A DNA stretch of 64,000 nucleotides from Oxytricha trifallax (GCA_000711775.1 ARYC01000715.1:28583-92582); one strand, 5' to 3'. Shown: positions 1 to 13,278, numbered from the stretch's first letter. Made by a program: numbers and translations. Notes: generated from the letters alone by a model not told the origin.

Positions 1-363
1 ATGATAATATTTTCATTCTTAAGAGTAAATAGTAACCAATTAAACTTAGCTATACCTTCCTATTCGACTAGATTGCTGATTGATCTTCTACTATCTAAGT
101 TTATATACTTGGCTTTGACTATCATGTTTTAAAGCTAATTTTTATAGTAACTATAGATAGATAGGGAATTATCAGACAATCTTATCTTATAGAAGGCAAA
201 CCATCTAAATAAATCAAATTTAATTTAAATGAATTAATTTTCATTAAATACATCTAAAACACTATTCTTGTTTTTTTACAAAGCAAGTGTGCTCGAAGCT
301 ATTTTAATTTGTATAATAATTTGAATTATAATTTGTTATAATAAATTAAGCGTTGCAGTTGTA

Positions 364-1214
364 ATGGGTGGAAAAAAGAAAGCAGCTAAGAAAGGAGATG
401 GCGATGACAAATACGATCCAGCTCAGATGACAATTATACTCTCAGCTCAAGTCTAATCCTTGAAGGAGCGTCTCGTTCTAGAATAAGAACGCAAAGATAA
501 GAGTCGCTCCACAGAGGAAAATATTCGATAGAGAGAAAGAGAGATGTGCGAAGGGCTAGAAGAGCAGCAGTCGAAAACTAAGTTAGTTGTCAATGAAATG
601 ACAGAGCAATACAAGCGCATGGAGAAAGATTTATAGGAGAAAATTACCAAACTACATACTCATGTTACAGGCCAAGAAGATAATATACAATTTAAGTCAT
701 TTTTTAATTCCATCCTATCCTTCCCTCACTAAAAACACTACTTTATGTGAGAAAAAAAATAGTTTAGGAATAAGTTAAATTTCTTCTTTACTACAAAGCT
801 CATACAGTTTTAAATTTAATTAAGATTTAATTAACTATAAAATCTTATATTGAAATATCTTCATTGATTTAAGAATTAATTCGCAACTATAACTTATCAA
901 ATTTCACCTAGGTATATTAAAAATATAAAAACGAATTAGTTTTTTGGGTAAGATATATAATAAGCATAATACAACAAATGAAACACGATCTATAGAGATT
1001 AAATAACGATAAAGAAGAAATGATATAATAGAAGGATGAAGAAATTAGGGAGTTAAAGAAACGTATAGATGAAATGAGTAGCGACTTTGCTGAAATGCTT
1101 AAGGACACTCTAACTAAGATGCAAGAGAGAATCGAATTCGCTAATAAATAATGGGAAGATGATAACGATGCTAATATGCTCAAGAAGTTCGAAGAAATGG
1201 CTGCAGGTAGATGA
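364..1214 (+). CDS. DRC12: DRC12/CCDC153-like dynein regulatory complex coiled-coil protein (two coding segments, one IES)
   Basis: Read with TAA/TAG as Gln, the start is ATG at 364 (MGGKKKAAKK, a basic N-terminus) and the stop is TGA at 1212-1214. Segment 1 (364-690) and segment 2 (969-1214) join at a shared ATACAA to give 188 residues, almost wholly coiled coil. The order of motifs (lysine-rich head, a helix with MTEQYKRMEKDLQEKI, then a tail with EMLKDTLTKMQERI and a QW pair) follows CCDC153/DRC12 of the axonemal nexin-dynein regulatory complex, which is a similarly short protein. The role in cilia is inferred from the family. Simple coiled coils can mislead, so the assignment is likely but not certain. 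Confidence 0.62.
691..968. other. IES interrupting the DRC12-like gene, pointer ATACAA
   Basis: AT-rich, stop-containing DNA lies between two copies of ATACAA (685-690 and 969-974). Both copies sit in the same codon phase (ATA CAA), so deleting 691-974 keeps the frame and yields a 189-codon reading frame including the stop. It is much longer than the 23-54 bp introns in this window and has no GT..AG ends at the join, which supports an IES rather than an intron. Confidence 0.75.
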
Positions 1215-1373
1215 AAAGAAAATAAATCATCATTAGATAAATGTAAATGCAAATAGAAAAATAAAAGAACATTGATTATTTATATAAATTCATATAAATT
1301 AAGAAATTCTTGTTGGTGACATTTCATTGAATGTTTGATACAAATATTAATGAAATAATTACAGATATTTTTA

Positions 1374-3659
1374 TCATTTAACTTTAAATTTTACAATATG
1401 TGACTCCCAATTCACGAAGTTTTCCTTACTTACTTTATGAAGCTGATCAAATTTCATCTCAACTAGAACTTCTTAATTCAGTGAAATGCTGCTACTGCCT
1501 TAGTCTTTACTCTATGTCATAATGTTATGAATACTTGAAGTTGACTTTCGATCAAGCTATATCCCAGTTGTTCCAACATATTTAATTGTTGATGGCTTTA
1601 GCATCAAATGAAACTGTCTCTAATTTTATTCAAAAGGAATGAATACACTATCTTAAGAAAAGTATTTGTTTATTGACACTGATTTGAAAAATGCCTCACC
1701 AATTTGGTCGGTTTAAACTTTTTCAAAGTCACAAGAGACATTGAAAACCTTTTTATCTTCATCAAAATTTAGTTCAAGACATTGGCCTACTTTCTCGGTT
1801 AAATTCCCTTAAAATCTTTGATATTTTAGCATTTCTTAGACATATTGAAAAGGTACTTCTAGCAATCCAATTTAAACACCAGTTTCATCGTTAAGTTAAT
1901 AGCAAAAGTTTTTGTAAGTAATGATAGTAGATCCAGAAATACCCATTTGCTTTAAGATCAAGTAAGATTTCTTTAAGAAATTTTCTTGAATCTAATCCAT
2001 TTACTTAGATTGAATAGGGAAAATAGTATTGTTCTTAATTTTAAACTTTATCTGAAATATATCAGTGTTCTGGGAGTCTATTTACTAATAAAAGTGATCT
2101 ATTGAACTCTTGACCTAGAAAAAATAAACTTAAGAGTATACTTACAATTTAATGCCAATTTTCAATTCCATTCTAAAGATAGTTTAGCATAGTACTTAAG
2201 TCTAAGTAATATTTTATCATTCTTCCATTTTTAGGATCATACACTTTAACATAAGGTGCTCTACAAAAAAGCTATGTAAAAATCCTGCTTAAGTTGCTTA
2301 CTTTATTCTTACAAAAAATGAGTCTGCTAGTACTTTTACTCTTCCATGTATAGTTCTATAATTTTTTCTTGCCTCAATCAAATGACATTTATCATATAGT
2401 CTCTTAATTAGTTTCTCTTGATCTATGTGAAATCTTTTATCATTTCTATATTCAAGAACTTCAAAAATCCCTTGCGCTAAATCTATCTCTTAATAAAGCA
2501 TCGACTGAAACGATTACTAAGGATGAACTTTAATCTTTTGAATAATATCTCCATTTAAATTTAAAAAGTGCATTTATATTCCCTTTAAACTAAAATTAAC
2601 TTTCTACGAGTTACTCAATGTAATAACACGCTTTAGTTGCATTCTGTTTCTTTTTATTGGACTTGTTAATCCAGAATTATTTTTACTTCCTTTCATTAAA
2701 GTGTATTTTAAGTCAGTCATATCCATAAAAGGATTTATGAGCATTTACTTTAAATTACTTATATTTTCAATATGCTGAGTTACTATTCTCTTGAAAGGAG
2801 ACCTTGGATCTTAATTAGTGTTTGTGCATTTTTTCACTTTTAAAGTTGAGTCCATGTTAATAGATTAAGAAGGTTAAGTCTATTAAAACATTGTCATTAA
2901 AGGAGATTAAGAGAATTGACCCTACTTTTATCGTAAAAGTCTTGAAGGATTTTTAATTTGAATAGCTTTATAGTTAATTTCATGCTGTGACATCTTTCTA
3001 TTAATAGCATAATTCTAAGGAAGAGTCTGAAAACTTTAAGTTTAAGTCAATTAAAGAAAATCTGAGCTACTAGCGTTGAATCTATTTTCAGCAATCTAGT
3101 TTTTCATTTCTTCCTCAGCTTAATTTATGAAAAACTAAACTCTTTTTTATGGAAAAGCACTTTCTCTATTCTTGTTTGCAGGACTAACTACAAATCTCTA
3201 AATATTAAATTTACTCTTTAATTCATCGATTCTCTTAGAAAAATTTTGTTCTTTGATACTATGAGGGTTGAACCTTTATTTAAAGAACGTAAGACTGGAA
3301 TTTTTATTCAAATTTGCTGTAGAATTTTCTACAAGTGAACTTTGTCCTATAGAGATCCTTGGAAGAGAAGGCTTCATTTACATAGATTAAATTTGTGGAG
3401 AATCTTGTAAGAGTATGGAGTAGTTACTCTGTATGTTATACTGAGATTGAAAATCGTTGTTATTGTTTGGGCTTAGTACATTGAATAGTGATTAATTATT
3501 TAATAATATAGATCCATCTCCTGGAGCCTATATTACTATCTTTGAGGACTATTCCCCTCTTAATGGATTTACAGCGAGAATTCTTGACTAACTATAATTC
3601 CTGAAGTGTCTTTTCTTTTGGCTTTAGGATTGAGATTATGCTAAAGAACTGAATATCAT
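1374..3659 (-). CDS. Unassigned 737-residue protein, two short introns
   Basis: On the minus strand ATG is at 3659-3657 and TGA at 1376-1374. Removing two GT..AG introns (41 bp near 2255-2295 and 31 bp near 2120-2150) gives exactly 738 codons. The first 250 residues are Ser/Asn/Gln-rich and probably disordered. The rest is mixed alpha/beta with a conserved-looking block (RAPYVKVYDPKNGR) that resembles a C2-type beta strand pattern. I do not recognise the family. No IES is needed to read the gene, unlike most neighbours. Ciliate-specific function is possible but unsupported. Confidence 0.72.
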
Positions 3660-3923
3660 TTTATTTTTATAATTATAATTATATTAAAAGATAATTAATT
3701 TTATTGATATCCCGCAAATATGAGATCTATGAAACTCTTAAAGCTGCTTCCAACTTAAGATTAAAATGATATCTAGATAAATATTGATAAGCCAACTCCT
3801 ACTCATAAGATATTTCCTAAACACCTTGAATATATAGTGTTTATTATATTCAAATAAATATTTAAGTCATAAGTTATTATAATTTTAAGCTAGGAATTAA
3901 AAAGGGAATAAAAATGTTTATAT

Positions 3924-4675
3924 ATGGAAAATATAGAATATTTTACCCCTCTTGAATAGATATCAACCAGATTAGTATGCAATAAATTTTAGGACCTTGA
4001 AAGAACTGTGATTTAAGATTTAAAGCAGATTTTACAAGATAATCAGAAAGGACAGCACGTCTAAACTACCCTTGTTTTTGCTTCTCCCAACGATAAATCA
4101 AGAAACCAATCAATTGAAGGAAAAGCTAGTGTCACTTCTAATTCTTCGAATGGTTCTTAAAGTAGATTGATGTTTGCAAGATAAGATAAACTCACATCAG
4201 GATCTTTTAACTTTGCCACACCCTCTAAAAGAACTCCTTCGAGTTACTAAGAAGTCAATCGAAATGGTAAAGGAATGATTCCCTAGAAGAGAAAGTAAGT
4301 AACATCTTGCAATTAATAGTTTAATTTAGATATGAAGAAATAAGTCATAGTCATGATAAGCGAAGTAACTCAAGATAATTCTAAAACGAAACTTCAAAGA
4401 GAAAAATCACTGACTATGGAATGCTAACACCACAAAAATCTCAGCGATTTTCTGATGATGTAATGTCAACAAATTCTGCTACCTCTAGTATTCGATCTCC
4501 TTCCTCCTTCATGATGGATGATAATCAATAAAATTAATCATAAATGAATCCTCCTTAGAGGAGACAAAATGCCTTGTTATATATGCCTTCAAGAGACTAA
4601 TCACTTCTGAGAAACATTCGTCGAACTCAATAAGAAAGTGCATCAATTTTAGCACAACTCAGATCATTTAACTGA
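3924..4675 (+). CDS. Unassigned 238-residue Ser/Asn/Gln-rich protein, one intron
   Basis: The start is ATG at 3924 and the stop TGA at 4673-4675. One 35-bp intron (gtaagt...ttag, about 4295-4329) restores the frame and gives 239 codons. The protein begins with a short helical, acidic-basic stretch (LERTVIQDLKQILQDNQ) and continues as low-complexity sequence with many Ser-Pro and Arg-Ser sites, suggesting a disordered phosphoprotein. No domain was recognised. It lies 264 bp from the divergent minus-strand gene and about 100 bp before the Piezo locus. Confidence 0.6.
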
Positions 4676-4776
4676 TATATTTATTTCATAACATAGACAG
4701 AATAAATAAGTATATAAATTTGATAATTTATAAGAAAATGAAGTTTTTATTTTAAATTAAAATTTGCTCAGATAAT

Positions 4777-7700
4777 ATGTCTTTTAATATAAAAAATTTT
4801 GATCATTCAGGTAATTTAGCTGTATAGGACAGTGAGAACATCTTCCTTTAGAAACCTACCTCAAGGCTTAATGCCTGCAGATGATAAAAAATTATATTTT
4901 TAATCTTTACTATAACATTTGGTGGTGGTCTTGGTATGAAAACCTCAAAGGCAACAACAGTCGGTAAATTTAGAGAGAAAACAATTGGACTTAGGCAAAA
5001 ACTAGATGAATCCTCAATCTAAATTGCTGCTTCATAATATTACAAAGATTTTAAAACTATAAATGTACACTGCATTTATATGGTGCTATGCTTATCATAT
5101 CCCAATCTGATCTCTTCAAAAGCACAAGAAAGTTTGCCAACTTTACAATTAAATACATAGAGAGCTTATTAATTAAAAATTTTGTTATACAAACAGATTT
5201 TACATTCCTTTATTTGTGCTGATATTCCTTTTCTACTATCTAATAAACATTCCAGGAGTTATTGAATATGATATGATGAGAGATGATATTCAATAATGGA
5301 GAAGCTACGGATTTTATCAATTCTCAATCCCATTTTTAACATTAATTACTATTTTAGCTTACTAAGAAATCTTGATTTGATAGTTTTAACATAAAAAATA
5401 ATTGATTTCTATCACATATTCTTGATGTTCTTTTTCGTGGCATATGTCCTTAAACCAAGTTAATTTTTATATATTAAACTACATATTGCTTCTATACTAT
5501 GTTAACTTTTTCGTATTTGAAAAGTAATATTTGATCTTTCCTTAATACTTTCCCTTTAGATATTTGTACTCATATTGGAAATAAATTAAATGGGCTTTGC
5601 AACTGATTATTATGATGGAGGAAGTAAGAATATATTCAATTTACTTATAAATTATAGAGTACTTCAGGTATGCTCCAAGATTCTAACAATGGATTCTCGT
5701 GTTTTTAGTCTTCATCCAATATAATTATAAAATGTATTATATAGTAATTTAAGAATGATTGTACCAAGTTTACAGATTGTTTTATGATGATAAAATGGTA
5801 CTCATTATAGTAGTATGATTATAATTTCAAAGCTAGATACCCAAGAATATATCACTTTACCTATATTTTCAAGGAATTTTTAATTCTAATTTGCTTTGTC
5901 ATATTTTTCATGATGATAATCCTTTCAACAAAGAGTATCATTGATATAATAATTAATTATCCAATAAAGATTCTAGATAATAATTTGCATCTTCATTATT
6001 ACTTATGTGGCAGTTGGTAATAATGCCCCTGCAAACACTGGTATAAAAAGACTGGACAAAGTATGGGATATAATAATTTACTACTCATCGCTTGTTCTCA
6101 TACTTCAGATTACCTATCAATTTGCTTCTCTACCAATTGTTCGAAAGAGTCTAAACCTCGATGATATATTAAACTTGCTGCCCTATTGGATCAGGAAAAA
6201 TCTTGGCATAATTGGATTCTAAGTTTACAGCACTTATATATGGCAGAAATTCTTGATTTACTTGCTTTATTTCTCAATAGGAGTCTATGTCAGAAAGCAA
6301 TTAAATATTTGGAGCAAATAAATGAAAGAGTCATCTCATTCAAATGGAGTTATGGATGGCAGAGATCACTCAAGAAATTAATAAGTAAATTTAATATGGT
6401 TGAAGATTATGATTAAGATAAGGCAAACTTAGACTGGGAGAAGGAGTATCTAAAAATCAGATTTACAACACCCTACTTAGTTTTTAAAATAAGAAAGATT
6501 TGGGTAGTTTTGGACAAACTCTCACAAATCCTATTTGTTGTTATAAGCATAATGATAATGGTACTCTCTAATTATTGGCAGATCAGTTTATCTATGGCTA
6601 TACATCTAAGTGTTTTTATCGGTCTGTGCTTAGTTATATCATCTAGATTATATCAAAACAGAAAGAGAGAAAAAGTTCTTTACAAAGGAAAGGGGACTTT
6701 AACTGTAGAAGAAGTTGGAGAGCACTGGACGAAGTATAAAAGAGTAGTGAATGAACACTAAGTTAAATTTATAAATTAAATAATATACTTAAATAGCTTG
6801 GTTCTTCCAATTTGTGGTTACTTTGCTATGTATTGCTTTACTATACCCTACAGAATTTATCTACTCGATCAGAAAGACTTTTGTTGAGCTTGATGATATT
6901 TAATAGGATAAATTATTTATACTTATTTTGGGGAGGTATCTATCACTCACCATGGGAGATCTCTGGGCATGGATATTTCTATAACATCTATGGTTACTTG
7001 ATAAATATTTTATCCTCATTTTTGAAAAGAATGCCTAATAATGGGCTCTCAATAGATTTGGTTGCTCAATGGAAAAAGCAAGATGGTTCTAAGAGATTGA
7101 AGATAATCTTCATAAGCCTAGTAAGAATAGTTTTAATATTTAGAATAGCTGAGTAAGCTATATAGGAAGAGGAAGATGAAGATAGAGAATATTCAGAGGA
7201 AGGTATTACTCAACGAAAGTTAAATAGATTTTAAGACAAAAGAGATGCTAGCAACTCAGATATAAGAAGTTAATTTAGTAAGAGTGAGAGAAGTCAGCAT
7301 GGATCAAATTCAACAAGTATATAAAGATTGAATAGAAGTTTTGGAAATAGTGACACTAAAGGTATGACTAAGGAAGAATTGAAGGATGGCATAAGAAAAT
7401 GGCTTAGAAAAAGGTACAAAATCAAGTTGCTTAATGGTGTCAAGATTTTCTTAGAAGATTTTATTCAGCTTATGCTTCTCATTTCAAGTGTATACAAAGA
7501 TAGCGTTATCGGGCTAATTATTCTCCTTGGTGTTTTTATTAATTTTATTATTATATAAAGATAAGAACTATGGTTAGAATTGCCTGGATTGTCGGATTTT
7601 GCATGATATTGTAATATGGATTAGCACTTTCCAATTTGACTACTTTAAATAATCCAATGGATTTCCTTTAAAAAATTGATCCTTATCCATCTCAGGATGA

Positions 7701-9852
7701 ACCTGATGGCAGATTCTTCATTCCATGGTATAAGAAAATACCTCTTTTCAATAAAATGAATTGGAATGGGTATATCAAACACCAAATTAAATGGTCTTTG
7801 GATTGATTTATTTAAAGTTAGACAAGCTCATTTATTCTACTTTGGTTGCCAACTTTTCTCAGTGGATTATAAAGTAATAAAGGGAGATCTAGATAGATAA
7901 AAATGATTGCTCAACAGAATCTATCAAAATTAATTCATTTTAAATTCATGCAACTCTCAATCTTTATGCATTTTTAAAAATAAGGGTTTCTATAATACTC
8001 TGATATATAATAAATAAAAATTATAACATCGCCTAAAATTACAAAAGTTTAGATTTATTCAGCATAGTATTTAGTTGTATTAAAATAATAGTTAATTTAT
8101 TAAGATATTTTACTCTAATTATATTGAAAAAAAAGAATTATAGCTTAAGAGGCTTAAAATTTAACCTTTATAATAAAACTAAACTTTAATTTAGAAACCC
8201 AAAAATTTTAACTTTACTATTAGCTATCCTAGCAAGAAGTCTTTTCTCATTCGGATATATCATCGTATGTATGATAATGATCTATGAAAATCACAAATTT
8301 TTCAGAAAAGAGCAAAAGAATTTCAGACTTTAAAATGTGCTTAAATATTGGTTAAGGCCTTATGTGTTCATAGATATAATATATCTAACTGCTATTCTAG
8401 ATTCCCTTGAAGTTTATTCATTAAGGACAGGACATAAGATTGATTGTATAATCTGACATCCAATATTTTGAAGACGTTTACCTATTTCTTTGTCACATTC
8501 GATTTATCAAAAAATATGTGAAAAAGGACCTCATAAAGTTCTTAGATATGGCTGGGACTAAAGGAGTAAGTATAAGAATGAAGTATAATAATGAGAGTAA
8601 TATCTTATATTAAGCAACAATAGCAAGAAAAAAAGAAGATGGACGATATGCTTAATAAATTGAAAAAACTGATTAAAAAATGGTAGCAGCAGTTTTATGA
8701 TTAAGAAGCCGACCACTATACCGGAGAACTTATTCATCATAATCAACATTTAACTCCTACTCCAGGTAACATGAGATAATTAGCAAGCCAACCAACAGTC
8801 ATACCCTCTAGTAACTCAAAACAAAAAATTCTAAATGGAATCATCGATAAAAAGTTTGAAGAGGATAAATTGATGGACGATCAATTAAACAATTACCAAT
8901 CAAGCAATTCAATTGTTAGTCTCCAAAGAAATAACAGATAGCTTACCATATCCCAGCAAAAGTAAAGTCCAAAGCCTAATCATGAATCATATAACTTGAA
9001 CGATACCAAAAATTCAAGATTACCTTAAATTATGGAAGAAGACGAATTATATGCCAAGGACGAATAAGAGCTGCTAGAAAAGTCTAAAAGAAAGTTAGGA
9101 GTATTTGCAAAGACTCTTATATGGCTGAAAAAGAAGCACACTGAGCAAATCATTTTCATATAGAGTGAGACCTTTTTGAATAGAGTTTATGAAGACATGA
9201 AATCAGGCAAAACTAATATTTACACAAAAATTGAAAGAAAGATGATTAAAGATATAAGAGACATAAAGTAGAAAAATGACCTTTAAGGCAAAGATACAGA
9301 TGCATAGGATATCGAAATCAAGGATCTTAAAAAGTCTTAAGACTACATTAACTTTAGTGGATTATTCAAAGGCTACATGAGATTTATAATAGAAGTATTT
9401 GGTAGTTATTCTGACTCAGTTTGTTATTTACTTATGATAATAAGTATGATGAAGAATGCAGGACTTATTTCAGTTGCTTATCCATTTATCGTTTTTGGAT
9501 ATGCTCTTATGGAAGAAATCAATCCATCTAAAAGGTTCTGGTATTCTATACTTGTTTATACTGAGTTTCTAATTATGATAAAGTTCTTGTTCCAGCTATA
9601 GTTTTGGGAGGCTTTGTTTGAGCTAGAGTAAATCCAGAGCTTTTAAGACTTATTGGTAATGATAATCCTTAATTTAATAAACAAATCTTATAGAATGGAT
9701 GGCACGTTGGTTTGACTAGACAAGCTTCAGGAGCCTTTGGTGATATGCTTGCTTATTTCCTTCCTGAAATCCTTATACTTTTAGCTATTATGTTCCATAT
9801 TTAGAGACAAATTATATCAGGATCCCTTTATCTGCAAGAAACTGAACTTGAA
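4777..9852 (+). CDS. PIEZO: Piezo mechanosensitive channel, N-terminal and central segment (somatic segment A)
   Basis: Many membrane helices are readable after removing 29-41 bp introns, for example gttttta...aaag at about 7530-7558 and a 32-bp intron at about 9618-9649. Recognisable Piezo landmarks are the LCLSYPNLIS-like first helices, a charged linker (about 7150-7330, Asp/Glu then Ser-rich), QYGLALSNLTTLNNP, and the region with CYLLMIISMMKNAG and YTEFLIMIKFLFQLQ preceding the C-terminal half. The start is uncertain: ATG at 4777 opens a frame that soon stops, and frames between 4780 and 5200 are unclear. The DNA at about 7925-8200 is AT-rich and probably an IES. The segment ends at pointer CTGAACTTGAA (9842-9852), which recurs inverted at 12014-12024. 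Confidence 0.82.
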
Positions 9853-9929
9853 TCATAATTATAAATATAAGATGATGTTATTGAAAAATTAACTCGATTA
9901 TGAAATTAATATAAGTCTGAATTATTTGC

Positions 9930-10540
9930 TCACTATATTTTCTTTTTAATAGCAGATCCCGTTATAGCTTTTATCATTTCCGGCGACCGCATTATATCCA
10001 CGAACGTAAAATACAATTCTTCCTCCCTATAATTTATATTTAAAAATCCCTAATTTAACTTACTGTTCCAGCTAGCTCCTGAGCCTGTATATATAGATAC
10101 ATTCACATAGCATGAGTAATTGCTCTGAGTTAGGTATTTCATAGATAAAGATTCTATTTCCTCCTATTACAAGGACTCCTCTTATAAGTTTGCCAATAAC
10201 CAAAACGATAGATATGTAGAAAGTAAGAATTGAGTATCTAAAATAACTTGGAGAGATTTTGTTTGAGAAAGTGAAGAATGAGACTCCAGTCAAATTTTAT
10301 TAGAAAAGATCTTTCTCAAAACTACTTTAGTTCAGGAATTAATCGACTGTCCAGTAGTCCTTGCAAGAGTAGAATATTCTTAAACCTTTGCTCCAGTTTG
10401 ATGTTACAATCGGTAATGCATCTTCTTTGTCGGTGAGGATATTTAATCAATTAAATTACTAATTAAAAGTAATAGAAATAAATGTAAGTGATTGACCTAT
10501 TGCAAGTTAAAAATGAAAGGATACATACAGATGTGAAGAA
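9930..10540 (-). CDS. PIEZO: Piezo C-terminus, inverted segment (somatic order last, C2)
   Basis: Read on the minus strand, this segment encodes the end of a Piezo protein: SFFTFSNKISP, then the last helix FYISIVLVIGKLIRG, IYEIPNSEQLLMLC, and after a 37-bp intron the EEELYFTFVDIMRSPEMIK tail with TGA at 9932-9930. These match the family order after the extracellular cap (SDKVSP, final pore helix, C-terminal domain with the RSPE motif). It is inverted relative to segment A, so it cannot be spliced from the same transcript without DNA rearrangement. It begins at the 14-bp pointer TTCTTCACATCTGT (10527-10540 in inverse), shared with 14105-14118. Confidence 0.88.
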
Positions 10541-11004
10541 TAGATAAGAGTTAAATTTATGGTAAATATTGCTGAGAGAGTAATTCTAAGTGCAATCTAA
10601 ACTGAAGGTTTTGTTGAATGCCTTAATAATATTCTAATACTGTGGTAACCTCAAATTCAAATTCTCTGAATGAGAAGCTGTAGGGGATTATAATATGCTT
10701 TATATATACATAGCTCTTTGTTTTAAGCTCTGATCCAAATCTCATTATGTTGTATTAAATGATTTATTTTACAATTTTGATTGTGTTTATTGCTAAACTG
10801 TTTTCTTGTTTCAATAGAATATTCAACTTATAATGAGAATATTTTAATTTATATATTTATTCTGATTGAGTACTGCTTAAAATGAACCATTAAAAGACAT
10901 AAATCTATGTTTAATTCAAAGAGAAATGGTACTGTCATTATTTATATAACCCAGAAGTAAGCACAGTATATTAAATAGAAGAAAACAAGTTAAGAATTTT
11001 AAGA

Positions 11005-11225
11005 ACAAACTAATTGCATCCTACTATGCTCTTTTTATCACAATGAGCATGATTCTAAAGCTTCATGTTGCCTGCTATTGGGAAATACCAAAACACAAAA
11101 ATGTGAATTAAGATTAGTAAAATCCATTAGAGATAAAACTGACTCATAATTTGCTTTTCATCTGATGAAGAAAATACTCTTATAATCTAGTTTTGCCTAA
11201 AAATGCTCTTCCAATTAAATTATTA
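11005..11225 (-). CDS. PIEZO: Piezo segment C1 (inverted): helix ending HIFVFWYFP
   Basis: Minus-strand reading gives KQIMSQFYLQWILLILIHIFVFWYFPIAGN. This matches the Piezo helix with the conserved IHIW..F.LP pattern that precedes the last transmembrane block. The 3' side ends at GTTTGT (inverse at 11005-11010), which recurs in phase at 13279-13284 at the start of the forward segment E. The 5' limit near 11225 is approximate, and the pointer joining it to segment B was not found by eye. Confidence 0.7.
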
Positions 11226-11539
11226 ACAATTGAGTCTTTCTTTAAGAATTACTAATTATAAATTGCTCTATCAACTTGAGTTTCGATGTTCAAGTAGTTA
11301 TTTTTAAATCAAGTTTTACTGACTTCTTTTTTCTCTCGAGATATGTTTATAATAATCATTACCAATATCTAAAGGAAGAGAGCTATAACCATAAATACTT
11401 GTAGAAGAAAATCAAGAAAAGGCAAATCAAAAATTAAAAGGTTAGTATTTGTGGCTTTTGTTCCTTAACACTAGGAAATAGTAAATATAAAATAATTGGT
11501 TTTTGTATAGTACCCTTTGAATGTTTCCTGTCAACTTTG

Positions 11540-12024
11540 AAAAGAAACCTTTATTTATGTCGTATATTTCTTGATTCTGTCTTACTCCCAAAGTTCATTA
11601 TATATTTTTTTGAGGTCACTCATTTCAACCATTGAGTTAGCGTAAGTTCGTTTTCTTTTCAATATTTATGGTGCATCATTTTAAGGTATTCCTGGGAATA
11701 CATCATCATCCTCGTCAAGGGCTTTTAGGATTCTATCAAAATCTTTATCAGTAATGTGGAATGAGTTTGACCTGGGGTATGTTCTATAGAATCGTTTTAT
11801 GTCTTTTCTCAAGTCTATCTGAATAAGTTCATCTAAAGTGATTGGAAGCTCTTCCTATACTTCGTTTCCAATTGATGCTAGCAGAGTTTAAGTCTAAGGA
11901 CTATTTTTACTCTTTTAAGATCTTGAAAGTTGAGACTGGCTATGTCTTAGCTATAGACAAGATTTTACAAATACCAAAATACTTACGCATCTTAAGAGAG
12001 CTTCTTCAATATTTTCAAGTTCAG
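11540..12024 (-). CDS. PIEZO: Piezo segment D (inverted): linker region
   Basis: Minus-strand reading starts in pointer CTGAACTTGAA (inverse 12014-12024), continues LENIEEALLRC, crosses a 36-bp intron (gtaag...tatag), and runs through a Ser/Gln linker, an Asp-rich stretch and a final helix with MSDLKKIYNELWEQ to pointer AGGTTTCTTTT (inverse 11540-11550). Both pointers are in the same codon phase as their partners in segments A (9842-9852) and B (12067-12077). The sequence is a cytosolic linker of the kind Piezos carry between helix bundles. Its identity rests mainly on the pointer joins. Confidence 0.7.
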
Positions 12025-12066
12025 ATTGTAAAAATTAAACAAGTTAATCAAGAAGGAAATTAAAAC

Positions 12067-12330
12067 AGGTTTCTTTTTTCAGAAAAACCAATTCTTTGCA
12101 AGACTATTTCTTAAATTAATTTGAAAAAGCCAGGAAAGGATCTATATGCATATCTGGCAACCTTTTAATGAAAAAAATATTCTACACTAAAATGGATGCA
12201 GATGTAACAAATATCAGTGAAGTGATGACATACAACTAATTCTCTGGTTAAATGGTTATTGCTCATTGTAATGATTATTGACAGATATCTCTACAAGAGT
12301 AAAACATTCATTTAAGTTCAAGAAAAAGAG
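12067..12330 (+). CDS. PIEZO: Piezo segment B: helix with IIDRYLYKSK
   Basis: The segment starts in pointer AGGTTTCTTTT (12067-12077). It contains KMDADVTNISEVMTYNQFSG followed, in a second frame, by IVMIIDRYLYKSKTFI. The latter matches the family motif (IDRALYLRK) of the helix before the IHIW helix. The frame change implies an intron at about 12240-12280 that I could not place exactly. The 3' end is approximate. Confidence 0.66.
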
Positions 12331-13278
12331 AGAAATAAAAAATATAATAAAACTTGAGTAAAGCAGTGCAGCTGATTTAGCTGAAAAGAACATCATATAT
12401 TAGTGCTTAAAATATTTGATAACAAAAAATAATTTTAATTGTAATTATAATTAGTTTTTTCGATTAAATGGATTCTTACAAAATTCTTAAATGTTCTCAA
12501 CAAATAGATAAATTATAGTTAAGAAAGTTGATGCTTAGATTAACAGATAACTCTATAGAAATGAACTAATAAAATGTTAGTTAATCTTCAATTTGCATAA
12601 AAAAATTGCAAAGTTTCAAAGTGTACTATTCATTTTTTAATTTTATCATAATTTAATTTATTTGAACTATACTCAGAGAAATTCTTTTTATTTAAATTTT
12701 CTAATCAAATATTTTTCCTGTTTTATTAGAGCCAAATCATTTGACCAATTCTTAAATAAATACTTAGGCAAAGCTAGAATGAAGTATCAAGAAGTATTTT
12801 ATTATTTAAGATGAAGAGGAAGAGAGAAGAATTCTTGAGAGACAAATAGTCTTAGAACAAACTAAAATTACAATTGCTATTGTATCAAAGTTTTATCTTC
12901 AACATCTATGATGCAATTAAAACCTTAAATTTCTTTTTTATAGTTCCTGGTGTTTATTAAAATAAAAATTAAAGAATTTAAAAATAAACTTTAACAAAAT
13001 TTTAATTAATTTTACGTAAAATTAATTTTGAAATATTATTTAGAATTGATTTAAAAAGTATTTCATCTAAATTTTATTTTATTTTATTGATAAATATATT
13101 AAATTATTTGAGAGATTTAAGATTTACATACCAATTTTAAAATTATTATGAGATTATAAAATTTGAATAATTAATTTATAATTTAAATTTAATTTTGTAT
13201 TATAAATTATTTATTGAAAAATAAGCCAAAAAATTTACTTTTGTTTATTTATAAATTATGTAAAAATATAATTTTAAG
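12331..13278. other. AT-rich non-assigned DNA inside the scrambled Piezo locus
   Basis: The DNA is mostly AT-rich with dense TGA in all frames, as expected for IES between segments B and E. One exception lies at about 12728-12905, where plus-strand reading gives a charged helical stretch (FDQFLNKYLGKARMKYQ, then a Glu/Arg-rich run). It could be an additional coding segment of this or another gene. Confidence 0.4.

Noticed and set aside
5740..5860. TGA read as tryptophan in the Piezo region
   Set aside because: Reading through TGA gives plausible residues locally, but short introns explain the frame. TGA also ends many genes (DRC12, BCAS2, HADH, Piezo C-terminus, UTP13) exactly where the family ends, so TGA is stop.
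10541..10900. Minus-strand open stretch with MRFGSELKTKSYVYIK as another Piezo segment
   Set aside because: The 14-bp pointer join places the start of segment C2 at 10540, leaving this stretch in eliminated DNA. It does not match a Piezo landmark.
11300..11470. Plus-strand reading with HYQYLKEESYNHKYLQKKIKK as a Piezo segment
   Set aside because: It is open and charged but could not be placed by pointer or by family motif, so it was not listed as coding.
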